Shown here in pieces: positions 53,410 to 62,944 of a stretch of DNA of 64,000 nucleotides. The notes under the pieces are model-generated. The model had not been told where the DNA came from. It searched no databases and was given only the letters and a program-made list of their open reading frames with translations. The DNA is from Breviolum minutum Mf 1.05b.01 (Eukaryota; Sar; Dinophyceae; Suessiales; Symbiodiniaceae). The DNA is taken from contig DF239876.1 of assembly GCA_000507305.1 (NCBI GenBank), positions 1-64,000 of the forward strand, in the 5' to 3' direction. The translations under genes were made by a program, and so were the position numbers. Every line of letters begins with the position of its first letter. Position 1 is the stretch's first letter.

Positions 53410-53469
53410 GATCTCATCAACTTTGATGTCTTCTCCGGTCATGGCTCCGTCTACAATGCCTTCCGTCAG
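53410..53469 (+). CDS. P2 exon, SAM-binding-like motif I
   Basis: The acceptor TGTTTCAG|GATCTC opens into DLINFDVFSGHGSVYNAFRQ. FDVFSGHGS followed by AF resembles motif I (DLFxGxG) of C5-cytosine DNA methyltransferases, which binds S-adenosylmethionine. The donor is unresolved. Confidence 0.8.
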
Positions 53470-53623
53470 GACCTTATTATGTTTACTTAGCTGGTGAGAC
53501 ATGAGTGCAGCCTGAACTCATTCAACATTCACAATGAGGTGACAAAAATGCGTCATGTCCTCGGTTTCTTCTATTTGCCACAAATGCAGTTTATATTGCG
53601 CACCAATTCTTTTGTTGCATGAG

Positions 53624-53674
53624 GCAATACTATGATATCACACATGGAGGCGAAGAAAACGATATAACCCAAGG
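53624..53674 (+). CDS. P2 exon, YDITHGGEEND
   Basis: 51 bp: acceptor GCATGAG|GCAATA and GC-type donor CCAAGG|GCTCGG. QYYDITHGGEENDITQ corresponds to the second strand (acidic end) of a Rossmann-like methyltransferase. Phase matches the next exon exactly, giving ITQGIGFYNA. Confidence 0.82.
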
Positions 53675-53752
53675 GCTCGGGTCCAAGCTTCTAAAAGACT
53701 CTAAAAGTAAACATGAGTTTCAAATCTCCAGCCTGATCACTGGCCTTGCAAG

Positions 53753-53912
53753 GATTGGATTCTATAATGCGATATTGGGGGTTTTGAGGGTGGTCCCAGA
53801 TGGGATCATCCATCTGGGACCACCTTGCTCTTCTTTTGTGTGGATGAGCTCTAGTGGTCACCGCCGTGGGCCACAGCAACCATATGGTGATGAGTCAAAA
53901 AGTTTTGTGAAC
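53753..53912 (+). CDS. P2 exon, GPPCSS catalytic-like motif
   Basis: 160 bp: acceptor TTGCAAG|GATTGG and donor GTGAAC|GTCGGT. IGFYNAILGVLRVVPDGIIH, LGPPCSSFVWMSSSGHRRGP, QQPYGDESKSFVN. GPPCSS parallels the PC(Q/S) of DNA C5-methyltransferase motif IV, whose Cys is the nucleophile. The DNA of VVPDGIIHLGPP contains a 13-bp perfect hairpin. Confidence 0.87.
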
Positions 53913-54052
53913 GTCGGTTCACAGAGACTTGACCTTCAAACTTCAAACCGATTTATTTCTTGTCTTGAAAACTTCTAGATTTTCTGGGCAATATTTGTCG
54001 AGTCATTTTCAGCATCGACTTCAAAAAGTGGGTGCTAAGCCTCGCTACTAAG

Positions 54053-54215
54053 GATTGCTTCGAGGGCTATGCTCTTAGTGCTGTTGGCGACAGTCAGAGG
54101 CGTATATTCTTGCCTTGAGCAACCTGCAGGTTCCTGTATGAGGTATCTACCTGATCTAGTGCGCACTGGGCAACTCATCAAAAAGTACTTCATGGGGGCC
54201 AAATGGTCAGAACAA
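54053..54215 (+). CDS. P2 exon, LEQP motif
   Basis: After CTACTAAG: IASRAMLLVLLATVRGVYSC, LEQPAGSCMRYLPDLVRTGQ, LIKKYFMGAKWSE. LEQP corresponds in position to the ENV/ENP of methyltransferase motif VI and is a hallmark of this dinoflagellate family (recalled from gene models). The 3' end is approximate. Confidence 0.85.
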
Positions 54216-54329
54216 TTCTTGTCAGAGTCTCAGATACAAAGCATTCATATACGCATCCTTGTCTTGGTAATTCTTCATGGAAGCATAGATTTCAGACTTA
54301 TATTCCACAATCAAATCAAATGTGCTGAG

Positions 54330-54413
54330 TTGGATGGGGGCCTGGGGATCTCCGACGCTGAAACCCACCCGATGCTGGGGCACTGCGCCGTGGTCTAAGT
54401 TGATCTTGAAGTT
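54330..54413 (+). CDS. P2 exon, MGAWG..KPT motif
   Basis: After TGCTGAG: WMGAWGSPTLKPTRCWGTAP, WSKLILK. The MGxxGxxxxKPTxxxGTxP pattern is a conserved C-terminal block of the same family. Confidence 0.82.
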
Positions 54414-54502
54414 ACTTCCAGTGAGCCTACCGGGTTCTGGATGGCTGATCCATTTTCCGTTTGAGGCCATGGTTGCCCAAGCTTTACCGTTCTCTTGGGA
54501 AG

Positions 54503-54581
54503 CAACAGCGCAAAATGATTGCCGAAACCGCCAAGAAATTGCAGATAGTGATCAAAAAGAAAAACCCTGATGGTTCAACAT
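54503..54581 (+). CDS. P2 exon
   Basis: The acceptor TGGGAAG|CAACAG and donor AACAT|GTGTGC flank QQRKMIAETAKKLQIVIKKK, NPDGST: a basic helix. Confidence 0.75.
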
Positions 54582-54706
54582 GTGTGCCGATGCCTTAGCA
54601 AATCAGTCTTGTATCCCAGGATTACTTGTGTCAAAACATTGGTCGAAATTGATTTTGAAACATTTGAAACCATCAAAGCTGATTTCAATACTCTCGAATG
54701 CCCTAG

Positions 54707-54790
54707 GACTGGGGGACGTGATCTCAAACGAACCCAAATCTATCCTGCTGGCTATGGAGAGCAGGTCTACAAACTCCACAAGATGACGAT
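54707..54790 (+). CDS. P2 last located exon
   Basis: After CCCTAG: TGGRDLKRTQIYPAGYGEQV, YKLHKM. LKRTQxYPxGYG is the usual C-terminal block of this family, so the gene probably ends soon after. The stop was not determined. Confidence 0.75.
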
Positions 54791-54849
54791 GGACAGTACA
54801 TGTTGTTGCATAAATTTGTCATTGTTGCACAGGGTTAATTTACAAACCC

Positions 54850-56200
54850 CATGCATATCTTATGGTACATGTGTGGCAGGAACACAATGGACTTCGACTT
54901 CAAGCAGCGGTGAAATGTGCTTGGTTCAAATATCGGAATGTTAAGACTATCCCAGTTCGGGGGCTCAGGTGCCAGGGACTGAAAAAATCTAAAAACCAAT
55001 TTGTCATGTTTACGAGCCTTCATCTTATAGCTTAGGGGCTTGTTTGATTGCCCAACTGATCCTTGAATGATTCCACACCAAACATTCTTTTCATCGAAGT
55101 GAGAAACCCAAGTTATACGGAAATAGTTTGTCAGTATTTCTGACAGCGACAATATGTAAATTCCTTGAAGTTTAAGATGTCGTGGATAGAAAAGTAGAAA
55201 CATATGATTTTTTCCCAACTTGCCAATCAATCTAGCTCCCTCTCCAAAAAATCCTGCACCGGGAAAAATCCAGAGACCTAAAACGCCTGTTCCACCACCA
55301 AGGCCAGACCAAAAGGAGCCTGGAGGAAAGCAGGACTGGGCCGTCTTCGAAATTTTCTGAAGAAATCCCGAACAGTGATCAAGCTCGCATAGACGGGCCA
55401 AACACTCGAGGAACATACAGTGCCAGGTAGGAATCGTAATCTAACCTTCTTGATCTTCTTGCCATGAAAAGAAGAACAAGTTACGGCATCCAAAAAACAT
55501 ACAGAATGCCTACTACCCTGAAATAAAAACCATTAAAGAGTCACTTCCTGGGACAATTGAACATGGTCTATCTAGATTGGGCTCACACACATTAAGTTCG
55601 TTTTGAGTTTTAGGGGGCCCAGGGTCTGTTCCTGTAAATGGTGGCATACTTTAGTCCCAAAAACAACAATCCTATAAGCCAATACAGGTCTTGAAACCAA
55701 AATGTTTGTTCCACCCCCTGCCTGGCACTTGCTGCAGCTTAATCTTTGCAAGCGTGCTGGCCTCCCAGCACTCAGTGTCCAAGTTGGTGTCAGGTCATGG
55801 CAACTTTTTCGGTTTTCGTTGAAAAACATACACATTCTAGGTTTGATGAACACTCTTCCAAAAATCACTCGCGTGAAATCGCGTGAAGTGCGCGTGAAAG
55901 ACCATCTTTACCCGTGAAAGACCATCTTTACCCGTGAAAGATGCGTGAAGTAGGGGGCCCCCTGGTTCAGTTTTTTTATAGCTGCTTTTCTGTTTTTTTA
56001 CATTGGCCCAGCCTGTCACTGCTGGACGACACTGCTTTGGTCAACGAGTTACAAGAGAAACCAGTGACAAAGGAAAGTTGTTGTATGTTTTTTTGCATTT
56101 TGCTGCAAATCAGGCACATAGCCGTGTGGAACTTCAACATGTTAGACGTTTTATCTGAAATATGAAGCCATTTTGGCTTTAGGTGTGACACTCTGACTCC
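54850..56200. other. P2-P3 intergenic region
   Basis: No supported exon on either strand. Holds the (CGCGTGAA)-type tandem repeat at 55870-55950. Confidence 0.4.
55870..55950. repeat. Short tandem repeat, 20-bp unit
   Basis: CGTGAAAGACCATCTTTACC occurs twice in tandem from 55893, followed by a partial third copy. It is bordered by related CGCGTGAA words. Confidence 0.9.
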
Positions 56201-56213
56201 TTAGGATTTAATC
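56190..56213 (+). promoter_or_regulatory. Candidate spliced-leader acceptor for P3
   Basis: A pyrimidine-rich tract with CTCCTTAG|GATTTAATC directly precedes the P3 ATG at 56214. Dinoflagellate nuclear mRNAs receive a trans-spliced leader at an AG, so this is a plausible site; inference only. Confidence 0.4.
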
Positions 56214-56337
56214 ATGGAGGAAGAACTGGGACAACACCTAGCAAAGGCTCGTCTTCGTAGGTTGAAAATGTCTCCAGACAGTGAACCTGCTGGTGGTAAG
56301 TCTGGTGATGCTACGGAAGTGCCACAAGAGACTTCAG
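56214..56337 (+). CDS. P3 exon 1 (start)
   Basis: ATG at 56214: MEEELGQHLAKARLRRLKMS, PDSEPAGGKSGDATEVPQET, then GC-type donor TTCAG|GCAAGC. Joined to exon 2 it reads ETSGTGNRTRK in phase. Acidic, disordered N-terminus. Confidence 0.85.
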
Positions 56338-56444
56338 GCAAGCCTTCCATCCTTTCTAAGTAGTTTCGAAGGGTCAGTATTCTAAAAAAAATGAAAAAAA
56401 CATATCACCATTCAATTCCCAAACGCACTTCTCCCTGGAAACAG

Positions 56445-57691
56445 GTACTGGCAATCGCACCAGAAAAGTTGTCATCGTGAAACGAAAGAAACCCAAGACC
56501 AAGCAGGATGAGAAAGCAGAGGAAACCAAGAAGGATGATCAAGAAACACCAAAGGAAAATGAAAAGGAGGCTGAGGACAGAGTCGTAAACCCTTGCAAGA
56601 GCGAGGTTGGGACAACCATGTCACAGCAGGATACCATACCATATAATCCTGAAGAATTGTTTCCTACCGGTGGTGATTCCCAATGGCGAGATGATCCTGC
56701 ATACGAACACATGTGGCCCAATTGGCGCTGGCCACCAGGAGGATGGCAACCTGACCCAACACACAAAGCATACAATGACCCTTCATCGCCATACTTTCGC
56801 TTCAATACATATGATTGGGGGAATGGGCCTTCTACAGCTGGGGTGGGACATGACAGCCTATCTCCTACCTTGGCTCGCACTCCTAGTCAGGTCAGTGAAA
56901 CAGCAAGCAGTCTTGGCCCTAGCGCAAGTCTTGTGGCAGAGCAGCTTAAAAGATGCAACACTGGAGATCTTTCACCTTACAGGCCTATGGATGGTGCGAG
57001 TTCTGACAGTAGCAAAGACTTGATGAGTAAGGCCATGGAAGAAACACAAACAGCGCATCAGCTCATGAGACAGGCACAAGAGATCATGCAAGAAGCAAGA
57101 GCGCAAAAGCAAGAGTTGATGATCCAGGCAGAAAAGACAAGAGAAGAGGCCAGGAAACTTGAGGAAGCAAAGAAAGGAGAAGAAGAGTTGAAGATCCACG
57201 AAGAAAATGCCAAAGAAGAGGCGAGGAAACTTGAGGAGGCAAAGAAACAAGAGTTGAAGATCCAAGAGGAAAAGGCCAAAGAAGAGGCGAGGAAACTTGA
57301 GGAGGCAAAGACACACGAGTTGAAGATCCAGGAAGAAAAGGCCAAAGAAGAGGCCAGGAAACTTGAGGAAGCAAAGAAAGGAGAAGAAGAGTTGAAGATC
57401 CAGGAAGAAAAGGCCAAAGAAGAGGCGATGGAAACTTGAGGAGGCAAAGAAGCAAGAGTTGAAGATCCAGGAAGAAAAGGCCAAAGAAGAGGCGAGGAAA
57501 CGTGAGGAGACAAAGAACAGTCACAACCAGGCGGCTGCAGTCGTGCTTGCTGAGACTGTCACAGAAAAACCTGCACCTGCCACGGCACCAGCGAACCCAG
57601 CTTCCACAGAGATTGCACTCAAAGAGCAAGAGAAGGAGAAGAAAAAGGCTGAAGCACATGCGCGGTACATGAGGTACTATAGAAACATCAG
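56445..57691 (+). CDS. P3 exon 2, disordered domain plus coiled coil, frameshifted
   Basis: After acceptor GAAACAG: TGNRTRKVVIVKRKKPKTKQ, a Trp/Pro-rich stretch (HMWPNWRWPPGGWQPDP), then LVAEQLKRCNTGDL (a block I associate with these dinoflagellate families), and five to seven units of the KIQEEKAKEEARKLEEAKK repeat seen in P1. At about 57429 an extra T (GCGATGGAAACTT against the usual GCGAGGAAACTT) shifts the frame to a stop at 57437-57439. The coil resumes in the next frame and runs to ARYMRYYRNI and a GC-type donor at 57691. Either a real disabling indel, a polymorphism or a base-call error. Confidence 0.85.
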
Positions 57692-58108
57692 GCGTACGCT
57701 CCCTAGAAATTTCTTTGCGGTGTTTACATTATATACTTTTCTCCGAGCTGTATTTCACCTAATTCTTGTCGGGCCCTTGTGTTTCCACTTGCTAAGATAA
57801 AGACACGCCGAAAGAACTGCGACTCATGGGGGAAGAAGCAAAAGGAAGCAACTTGGTTCTTTGCAATATACTTCACCAAAAGAAACCGAAGCCCTGGGGA
57901 AAGAAAAACTTTTGGGGGGACAGGTTCCAGTTTGAAGTGACCATCGAATTCCCCATTACCTTTCACCTGTTCACACATGCATCTAAGGCAAAAGTCTGAA
58001 TGCAATTCTCTTTGATGCCTGGTGCCAATGTGAAGAAGGAATTTGGACAAAATCCACCTTCTACTTGAACATACGAACCCGCCATGCTTCGCGTCGTCGG
58101 GGAATCAG

Positions 58109-58244
58109 GAGGTGGCTACTTTCCCACGAAATGGATTTGAAGTTCACTAAGCCAGTTGCTGAAGCTATGAGGGCCCACAAAGCGTCGGACGAAACCTTGT
58201 GGGACAAAGAAACAAGGTACCACCCTGAGCTACCCAAACAAGAG
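58109..58244 (+). CDS. P3 exon 3
   Basis: The acceptor GAATCAG|GAGGTG completes IRRW and continues LLSHEMDLKFTKPVAEAMRA, HKASDETLWDKETRYHPELP, KQE, ending with a GA-type donor. The HPELP block is familiar from related dinoflagellate proteins. Phases agree on both sides. Confidence 0.88.
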
Positions 58245-58324
58245 GACAGTATGATGGTTTCAACATCTTTTAATTTGATTTTTGAACATAGATCTAGAAT
58301 CAAGCAAACCCCAACTCTGTGCAG

Positions 58325-58513
58325 GAGTATCGGCAATTCTTGTGCCTTTGTGAAGATTCGGAGGAAACAGAAGTCAGTGAGGAGATAGATCGACTTTACT
58401 CTGCAGTTGATGCAGACTCTTCAAGTAGCTCCGAATCAAGCAGCAAGCCCAAGAAAAAGAAAAGTAAGGCGAATCAAGACAAACAGGACAAATCCGCAAA
58501 GAAGGTGAAGAAG
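58325..58513 (+). CDS. P3 exon 4
   Basis: 63 codons, phase 0: EYRQFLCLCEDSEETEVSEE, IDRLYSAVDADSSSSSESSS, then a Lys-rich tail, donor AAGAAG|GTGGGA. Confidence 0.85.
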
Positions 58514-58597
58514 GTGGGACGTGGTTGTATTGGGTCAGTTCTTGGTAAGGGGTTGTGGATTTGGGGTTCCCTTATTGTGGATCTTTCTGCCCTGTAG

Positions 58598-58717
58598 GAC
58601 AAAAAGAAGAACAAAAAGACAAGAAAGGAAAAGAAAGGAGCGAAGCCTGGCGAGAAAGAGGAAAAGGAGGAGACACAGAAAGACAAGGAGAAGAACCTCC
58701 TGAAAGATGCGAAAAAG
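58598..58717 (+). CDS. P3 exon 5
   Basis: 40 codons of mostly Lys/Glu (DKKKNKKTRKEKKGAKPGEK, NLLKDAKK), acceptor CTGTAG|GAC, GC-type donor AAAAAG|GCCAAT. Confidence 0.82.
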
Positions 58718-58798
58718 GCCAATCACTTTGAAATCCTACACATAAGATTCTCATGTCCCTAAAAAAAAAAACTGACTTGACAACATGGGGTCACCAAG

Positions 58799-58876
58799 GC
58801 AATTGCGGACGCCAGCAACAAGTTGAAGTGGGCAATCCCGTTGGCACAAAACCTGTCTCAATTGCCAAGACCTCAA
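58799..58876 (+). CDS. P3 exon 6
   Basis: 26 codons, phase 0: AIADASNKLKWAIPLAQNLS, QLPRPQ, donor CCTCAA|GTACTT. Confidence 0.85.
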
Positions 58877-58933
58877 GTACTTTTTATGTAATGGACCAAC
58901 AACATACCAGTTTTATTACCATGATGTTTTCAG

Positions 58934-59008
58934 ATTTCGTTTCCAAGGAGTGACAAGTTCCAGGAATCCGTCAAGGCTGATTATGAGGAGAAAAAGATGC
59001 ACTGCGAG
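58934..59008 (+). CDS. P3 exon 7
   Basis: 25 codons: ISFPRSDKFQESVKADYEEK, KMHCE; acceptor TTTTCAG, GC-type donor TGCGAG|GCCTCA. Confidence 0.8.
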
Positions 59009-59101
59009 GCCTCAAAAACTAAAACGATCATAGATTAGATGCCACAGATCTCAAACCCCTCAATCCCTTTCATCCAGCCTTCTTTCCTCACTGCTTGCCA
59101 G

Positions 59102-59158
59102 GCCATCCGTGCTGACCTGCAGAAGGCTATTGATGCTGGTGAGGCCATCATGGCTCTG
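59102..59158 (+). CDS. P3 exon 8
   Basis: 19 codons: AIRADLQKAIDAGEAIMAL; acceptor TTGCCAG, donor GCTCTG|GTGGTA. Confidence 0.85.
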
Positions 59159-59321
59159 GTGGTATTGATGATTTTGATGGTTTTGTGATATATGTATCGA
59201 AGTGCATGTTTGTTGATGGGGAAGTACACCAGCTACCGTATCAAATGTTTTTTGAATGGGGTCGAAATTGTTACGCTAGATTACCCTGGTGAAAACATTG
59301 AAAACTCTCATGTACTTGCAG

Positions 59322-59429
59322 GTGACCACTGACAAGATTGAGCTATGTCAGCAGGCCCGAGCTGATCTCGAGAAAGCCTGTGAACCGTTAAAGAACAAAA
59401 AGGCCAAAACAACTAAAACAAAGGCCTAG
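59322..59429 (+). CDS. P3 last exon
   Basis: VTTDKIELCQQARADLEKAC, EPLKNKKAKTTKTKA and TAG at 59427-59429. Helical with a basic tail. P3 therefore runs from start to stop within the window. Confidence 0.88.
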   Translation: MTTDKIELCQQARADLEKACEPLKNKKAKTTKTKA

Positions 59430-60165
59430 GTGTCTGAAAGTTTGCGTGACGTTTTTGTGAGGTTCTGGCACACCTGGCTCACTGACTAGAAATGAGAAAA
59501 CTTTTTTAGAAGGAATCACTGGTATAGCCAGATTCTACAAATTCTCCAAAAGGACCTGTTGAAGAAGCTGAATCATAAAAGCACATATGCCGATGTTTAG
59601 CCTACATGGTTTTCTTCCTTGGGGTTGTCTATTGGGTATGTTGCCACCCCCTGCGAAAAGGCTTTGTCTAAGGGATGCTTTTCCTAGCCCCAAAATTTCT
59701 TAAGGTAGTGGTGTGAGGGGATGCCCTTTTAATATATAAGATTAAGTCATATAAAATCAATCCCAAACATAACAAGTAGGTAGCGCACCCAGGTGGTCCA
59801 ATTCTGTCTTAGCTGAGGAAGCACTGCAGGTGTGTGCGCAGGGTCGCTTATGTCAGGGGAACCCGTCTAACAGGTTGATAGCATGAGTGACTTTCTTCAC
59901 ACACATAGGCGTGCTCAATCCCTCCGAAATGCCATTGCAGTGTTTGTTTTTTTGTGTGAATTGAATGAAAGAGTCAACTATATGTAGGATAGTACGTACT
60001 ATTTTGCCATGTTTTGAAACACCCAAGTTGCTTCTTGCATTGGCAAAGAAATGCTTTTGATACCTCTTAGGGCGACCTAGATTGCAGCATGCAACTCAAG
60101 TGGTCGATTGTTCTGCGCTCTCGAGAGAAAAAAAGACACAGCCATAAATAGCTCACTTTCTTTGA
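59430..60165. other. P3-P4 intergenic region or first P4 intron
   Basis: No start exon for P4 was recognised here, although one must exist. No repeats of note. Confidence 0.35.
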
Positions 60166-60172
60166 CCTTTAG

Positions 60173-60286
60173 AAATCCAGCCAACGCATTTATGATATTC
60201 TAAAAGTGCTAGAACGCAGTGGCCCCTCCGCAGGTTTGGCAGCGGCCCCATTCGAGAAAGACATTTGCGAGCGTCTTGCTTCTGGG
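60173..60286 (+). CDS. P4 exon
   Basis: 38 codons, phase 0: acceptor CCTTTAG|AAATCC, donor TCTGGG|GTATCT. KSSQRIYDILKVLERSGPSA, GLAAAPFEKDICERLASG. Confidence 0.8.
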
Positions 60287-60399
60287 GTATCTTGCCAGCA
60301 TTAGTTTCATTCAGGATTAGGGCATCATATGTTTATAATGTCTCTGCATTGTGGGCAACATTTCCTTTTCTAGGGTTTTGTTTGGTGTTGGGTCTCGAG

Positions 60400-60474
60400 G
60401 AAGCTTCTGCAAAGAGCGCTATGAAGTCAGCTAGGACCACTTTCGAGGCCATCTCGTTTCATTCAAAGTGGTTT
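60400..60474 (+). CDS. P4 exon
   Basis: EASAKSAMKSARTTFEAISF, HSKWF after acceptor CTCGAG; the end is inferred, as the frame hits TGA at 60475. Confidence 0.65.
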
Positions 60475-60592
60475 TGATGTTTTGGGTGGTTTTTAAAAAT
60501 CAATCCAACTTGAAGTTGCATAACCAAATTACATGCCCCACCCCAAATTTGCAAATTGGGATGGGAATTCACCATTGATTTTCTTCTGCCAG

Positions 60593-60700
60593 GAAGCAAG
60601 GGGAAACACTAGCGAGTGGACTGCAAAGCTTGCGCGGTATAAGAAAGGCAACTGCGCCCGTGATTTCTATAGAAACAATCCACTTCCTTTGGAACCTGGA
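60593..60700 (+). CDS. P4 exon
   Basis: After CTGCCAG: EARGNTSEWTAKLARYKKGN, CARDFYRNNPLPLEP. The PLPLEP end leads, in relatives, into the FW...V strand found in the next exon. Confidence 0.75.
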
Positions 60701-60783
60701 ACTTAGATCATTTTGATCCTTTTCAATCTTTTTTGTTTTGTTTGTGATTTTTTTGGAAGGAAACAACACTGTGAATGTTGGAG

Positions 60784-61497
60784 GGAAACTTTTACTTTCC
60801 AACCATTTTGGGGTAAGGAGCCATCGTATATAACAGTTGCTGTCAATCTGCCAAATGGAACACGTGGTGAAGCTAAACTACCTTTGCAGCTACCATATGA
60901 CATCGTGAAGTATTTGCTTGTTGAATGTGGGCTTCAGATCGACCAAAAGCTGGTCTCAGAATTTTGGGAGCACCTTGAAAAAGTTGGGGATACGTGGGCC
61001 CTGGCTTCGCATGAATTCAGGAGGATTGCTGGTGTTGTATGGCCACTTGGGCTGTACGGAGATGAAGCTGCGATGGGACTGGTAGTTTCACCTACGAGTG
61101 AGATTTTTGGCCTATACTTGAACCTGCCATTGTTCAGGCCAAAGTCTACGAGGTTGTCCCGATATTTGTTGTTTAGCATTGTCTCTGACAGTATTTGGTC
61201 TATGGAGGAAACAATTTACCCAGTGTTGGAGGCAATCACGATTTCAGTAAACTCCCTGACAGCTACTGGCATCAATGGTGTGAGGTTTCTTCTCAGTGAG
61301 ATTCGAGGGGATCAAAAGTTTATTCATGAGATTTTCAAGCACCGCTCATGGTGGAAAGCAAAAGAAGTTTGTTTTCGTTGCGGGGCAGTAGCTACACAAA
61401 CCGCCTTGAATTATTGCATCTATGATAGCATTGATGGCTGGAGAACAACATTGCGCTCCACTGATGAGTTTCTGCAGGATCAACTTCCTGCTGAACA
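60784..61497 (+). CDS. P4 core exon, GLYGDEAA and IRGDQKF motifs
   Basis: A 238-codon open exon. In order: TFQPFWGKEPSYITVAVNLP; LPYDIVKYLLVECGLQID; VVWPLGLYGDEAAMGLVVSP; TRLSRYLLFSIVSD; LLSEIRGDQKFIHEIFKHRS; the metal-type pair VCFRCGA. Donor GAACA|GTGTGT. This matches, from memory, a very abundant dinoflagellate protein family (GxHGDG...LRGDWKY...CxxC) with no accepted function. The two conserved Asp residues are candidates for a DDE-type metal site; inference. Confidence 0.9.
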
Positions 61498-61620
61498 GTG
61501 TGTTTGGCCTCGAAATTTTCAATGTTTTTTTGCTTGCTGGAAACTGATTGTTTTTTTGAAGTTTCTCGTTTGGTTCCTACCAACATGTTTTTATAGATTA
61601 ATGGTTCCTACCATAGTGAG

Positions 61621-61727
61621 GTCCTCTGGTGAACATTCACTTCTTTGACATTTCCTTGATAAAGCATTGCACCCTTCACATCTTAAACTTGGGCTTGCTT
61701 GGTGTTTCGAATGGGGGAGCTCTGAGC
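61621..61727 (+). CDS. P4 exon, KHCTLHILNLGLL
   Basis: After AGTGAG: PLVNIHFFDISLIKHCTLHI, LNLGLLGVSNGGALSLES. The H-x-LH-x-x-NLG core is conserved in the family and recalls the D/H-LH-x-x-xLG motif of some transposases. Boundaries do not phase perfectly with neighbours. Confidence 0.78.
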
Positions 61728-61839
61728 CTTGAAAGTGAATGCTAGGTAGTTTTTCTTGGGAGGTGGCAATTTTTTTCGTTGAAAAACATGAATACAAATA
61801 TCCGGTTTCACCGGTCCACCTGTGCAACAACATCTTCAG

Positions 61840-62160
61840 GGGATTGCTCCTGCAAATTGGTGTATTTGGCGATGTGGCTGGTGGATACCAAGTCCCTGTT
61901 GGAAAAGCTTTCGATGATTTCACTGCGTGGAGAAAATCGATGAAGATTCAATGTAGTCAGAAAAGGTTTAGCGCCAAATCGTTGGTGCGGGAGTTGACTT
62001 ACGGATGGTATCTTAATGCAAAAGGGTACAACGCCCGTGTTGTTTCTGAATGGTTGATGTGCAAATTTTCTGAAGTGAATGCCATGCCTGAATTTTCGGG
62101 AGTGGATCATCGGTTGAAGCTTTGTGAGACTGCTTTGAAACTTGGTGGCGTGGTTGAGGG
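61840..62160 (+). CDS. P4 exon
   Basis: The acceptor CTTCAG|GGGATT and donor GAGGG|GTTTGT flank GLLLQIGVFGDVAGGYQVPV, GKAFDDFTAWRKSMKIQCSQ, KRFSAKSLVRELTYGWYLNA, KGYNARVVSEWLMCKFSEVN. FxxWxxxxKIxCSQ and KxYNxRVVxEWL are family signatures. Confidence 0.9.
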
Positions 62161-62682
62161 GTTTGTGATCACTGCGTTTTTATTACTGCGTTTTTATGTA
62201 TCATACCCAGGCGAGCCGGGGCGGAAGTTTCATGAGGAAAAAAACACAACGCGGATAGAATGTGCGCAAAGCCCGCCATTATCTTCTTGGATTCTTGCAG
62301 CCTTCATCTATTTTTTGGTGCACAAAAAAAGAAAAATCGAACAAATAATCCTCCCAAAACAAAGTTCGTCACTCAACCTGCCCAGGAAAGGTCTCAATCG
62401 TTTCCTCGGGTTGGTGGAGCGTGCCTCCAGACACTTGTGCTCCAGCTCAAATTCATCCATCCCATCGCGGATGGTGGAAGATTGTGGAGGGTAGTGGGTT
62501 GGATGAAGTTTTACCCTAATATGGTTCTAACTTATTGAAACTTGGGAATTGTGAATTATTGTAATCGTACCTCTACAAAGGAATCCTTTTGGAAAGTATA
62601 TAGCCCGTTTAGAAGTGGAGGTTGCCATACAAATCTTGAAAATAGGATCCAATCATCAGTTCTTTGAGCAAACATCGCTAAG

Positions 62683-62806
62683 GTCAATTGATGAAGCGAG
62701 GCAAATTGAGAAAGCTGGCAAAACCTATTTGCTAGCCTACCGGAGATTGAACCGTTTGAGCATTGCATCTGGTGAATTGGCATGGGTACTTACGCCCAAA
62801 TGGCAT
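62683..62806 (+). CDS. P4 exon, TPKWH
   Basis: The acceptor CGCTAAG|GTCAAT and GC-type donor TGGCAT|GCTTCT flank SIDEARQIEKAGKTYLLAYR, RLNRLSIASGELAWVLTPKW H. Phase joins both neighbours (EGS; TPKWHAF). Confidence 0.9.
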
Positions 62807-62944
62807 GCTTCTGGGTTATGCTTTTTCAGCACGCGTTTTTCCAATGTAAGGTGCTTTCAACCCCAACATTAGTTAATTTTGGGTAGTGTATTTTGGTGGC
62901 TTGGAGCCATTGTTTTGGAACCAGAACCATCCAGAACCACCAAG

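Noticed and set aside
56972-57659. Overlapping minus-strand frames opposite the P3 coil
   Set aside because: Same repeat-composition shadow as in P1.
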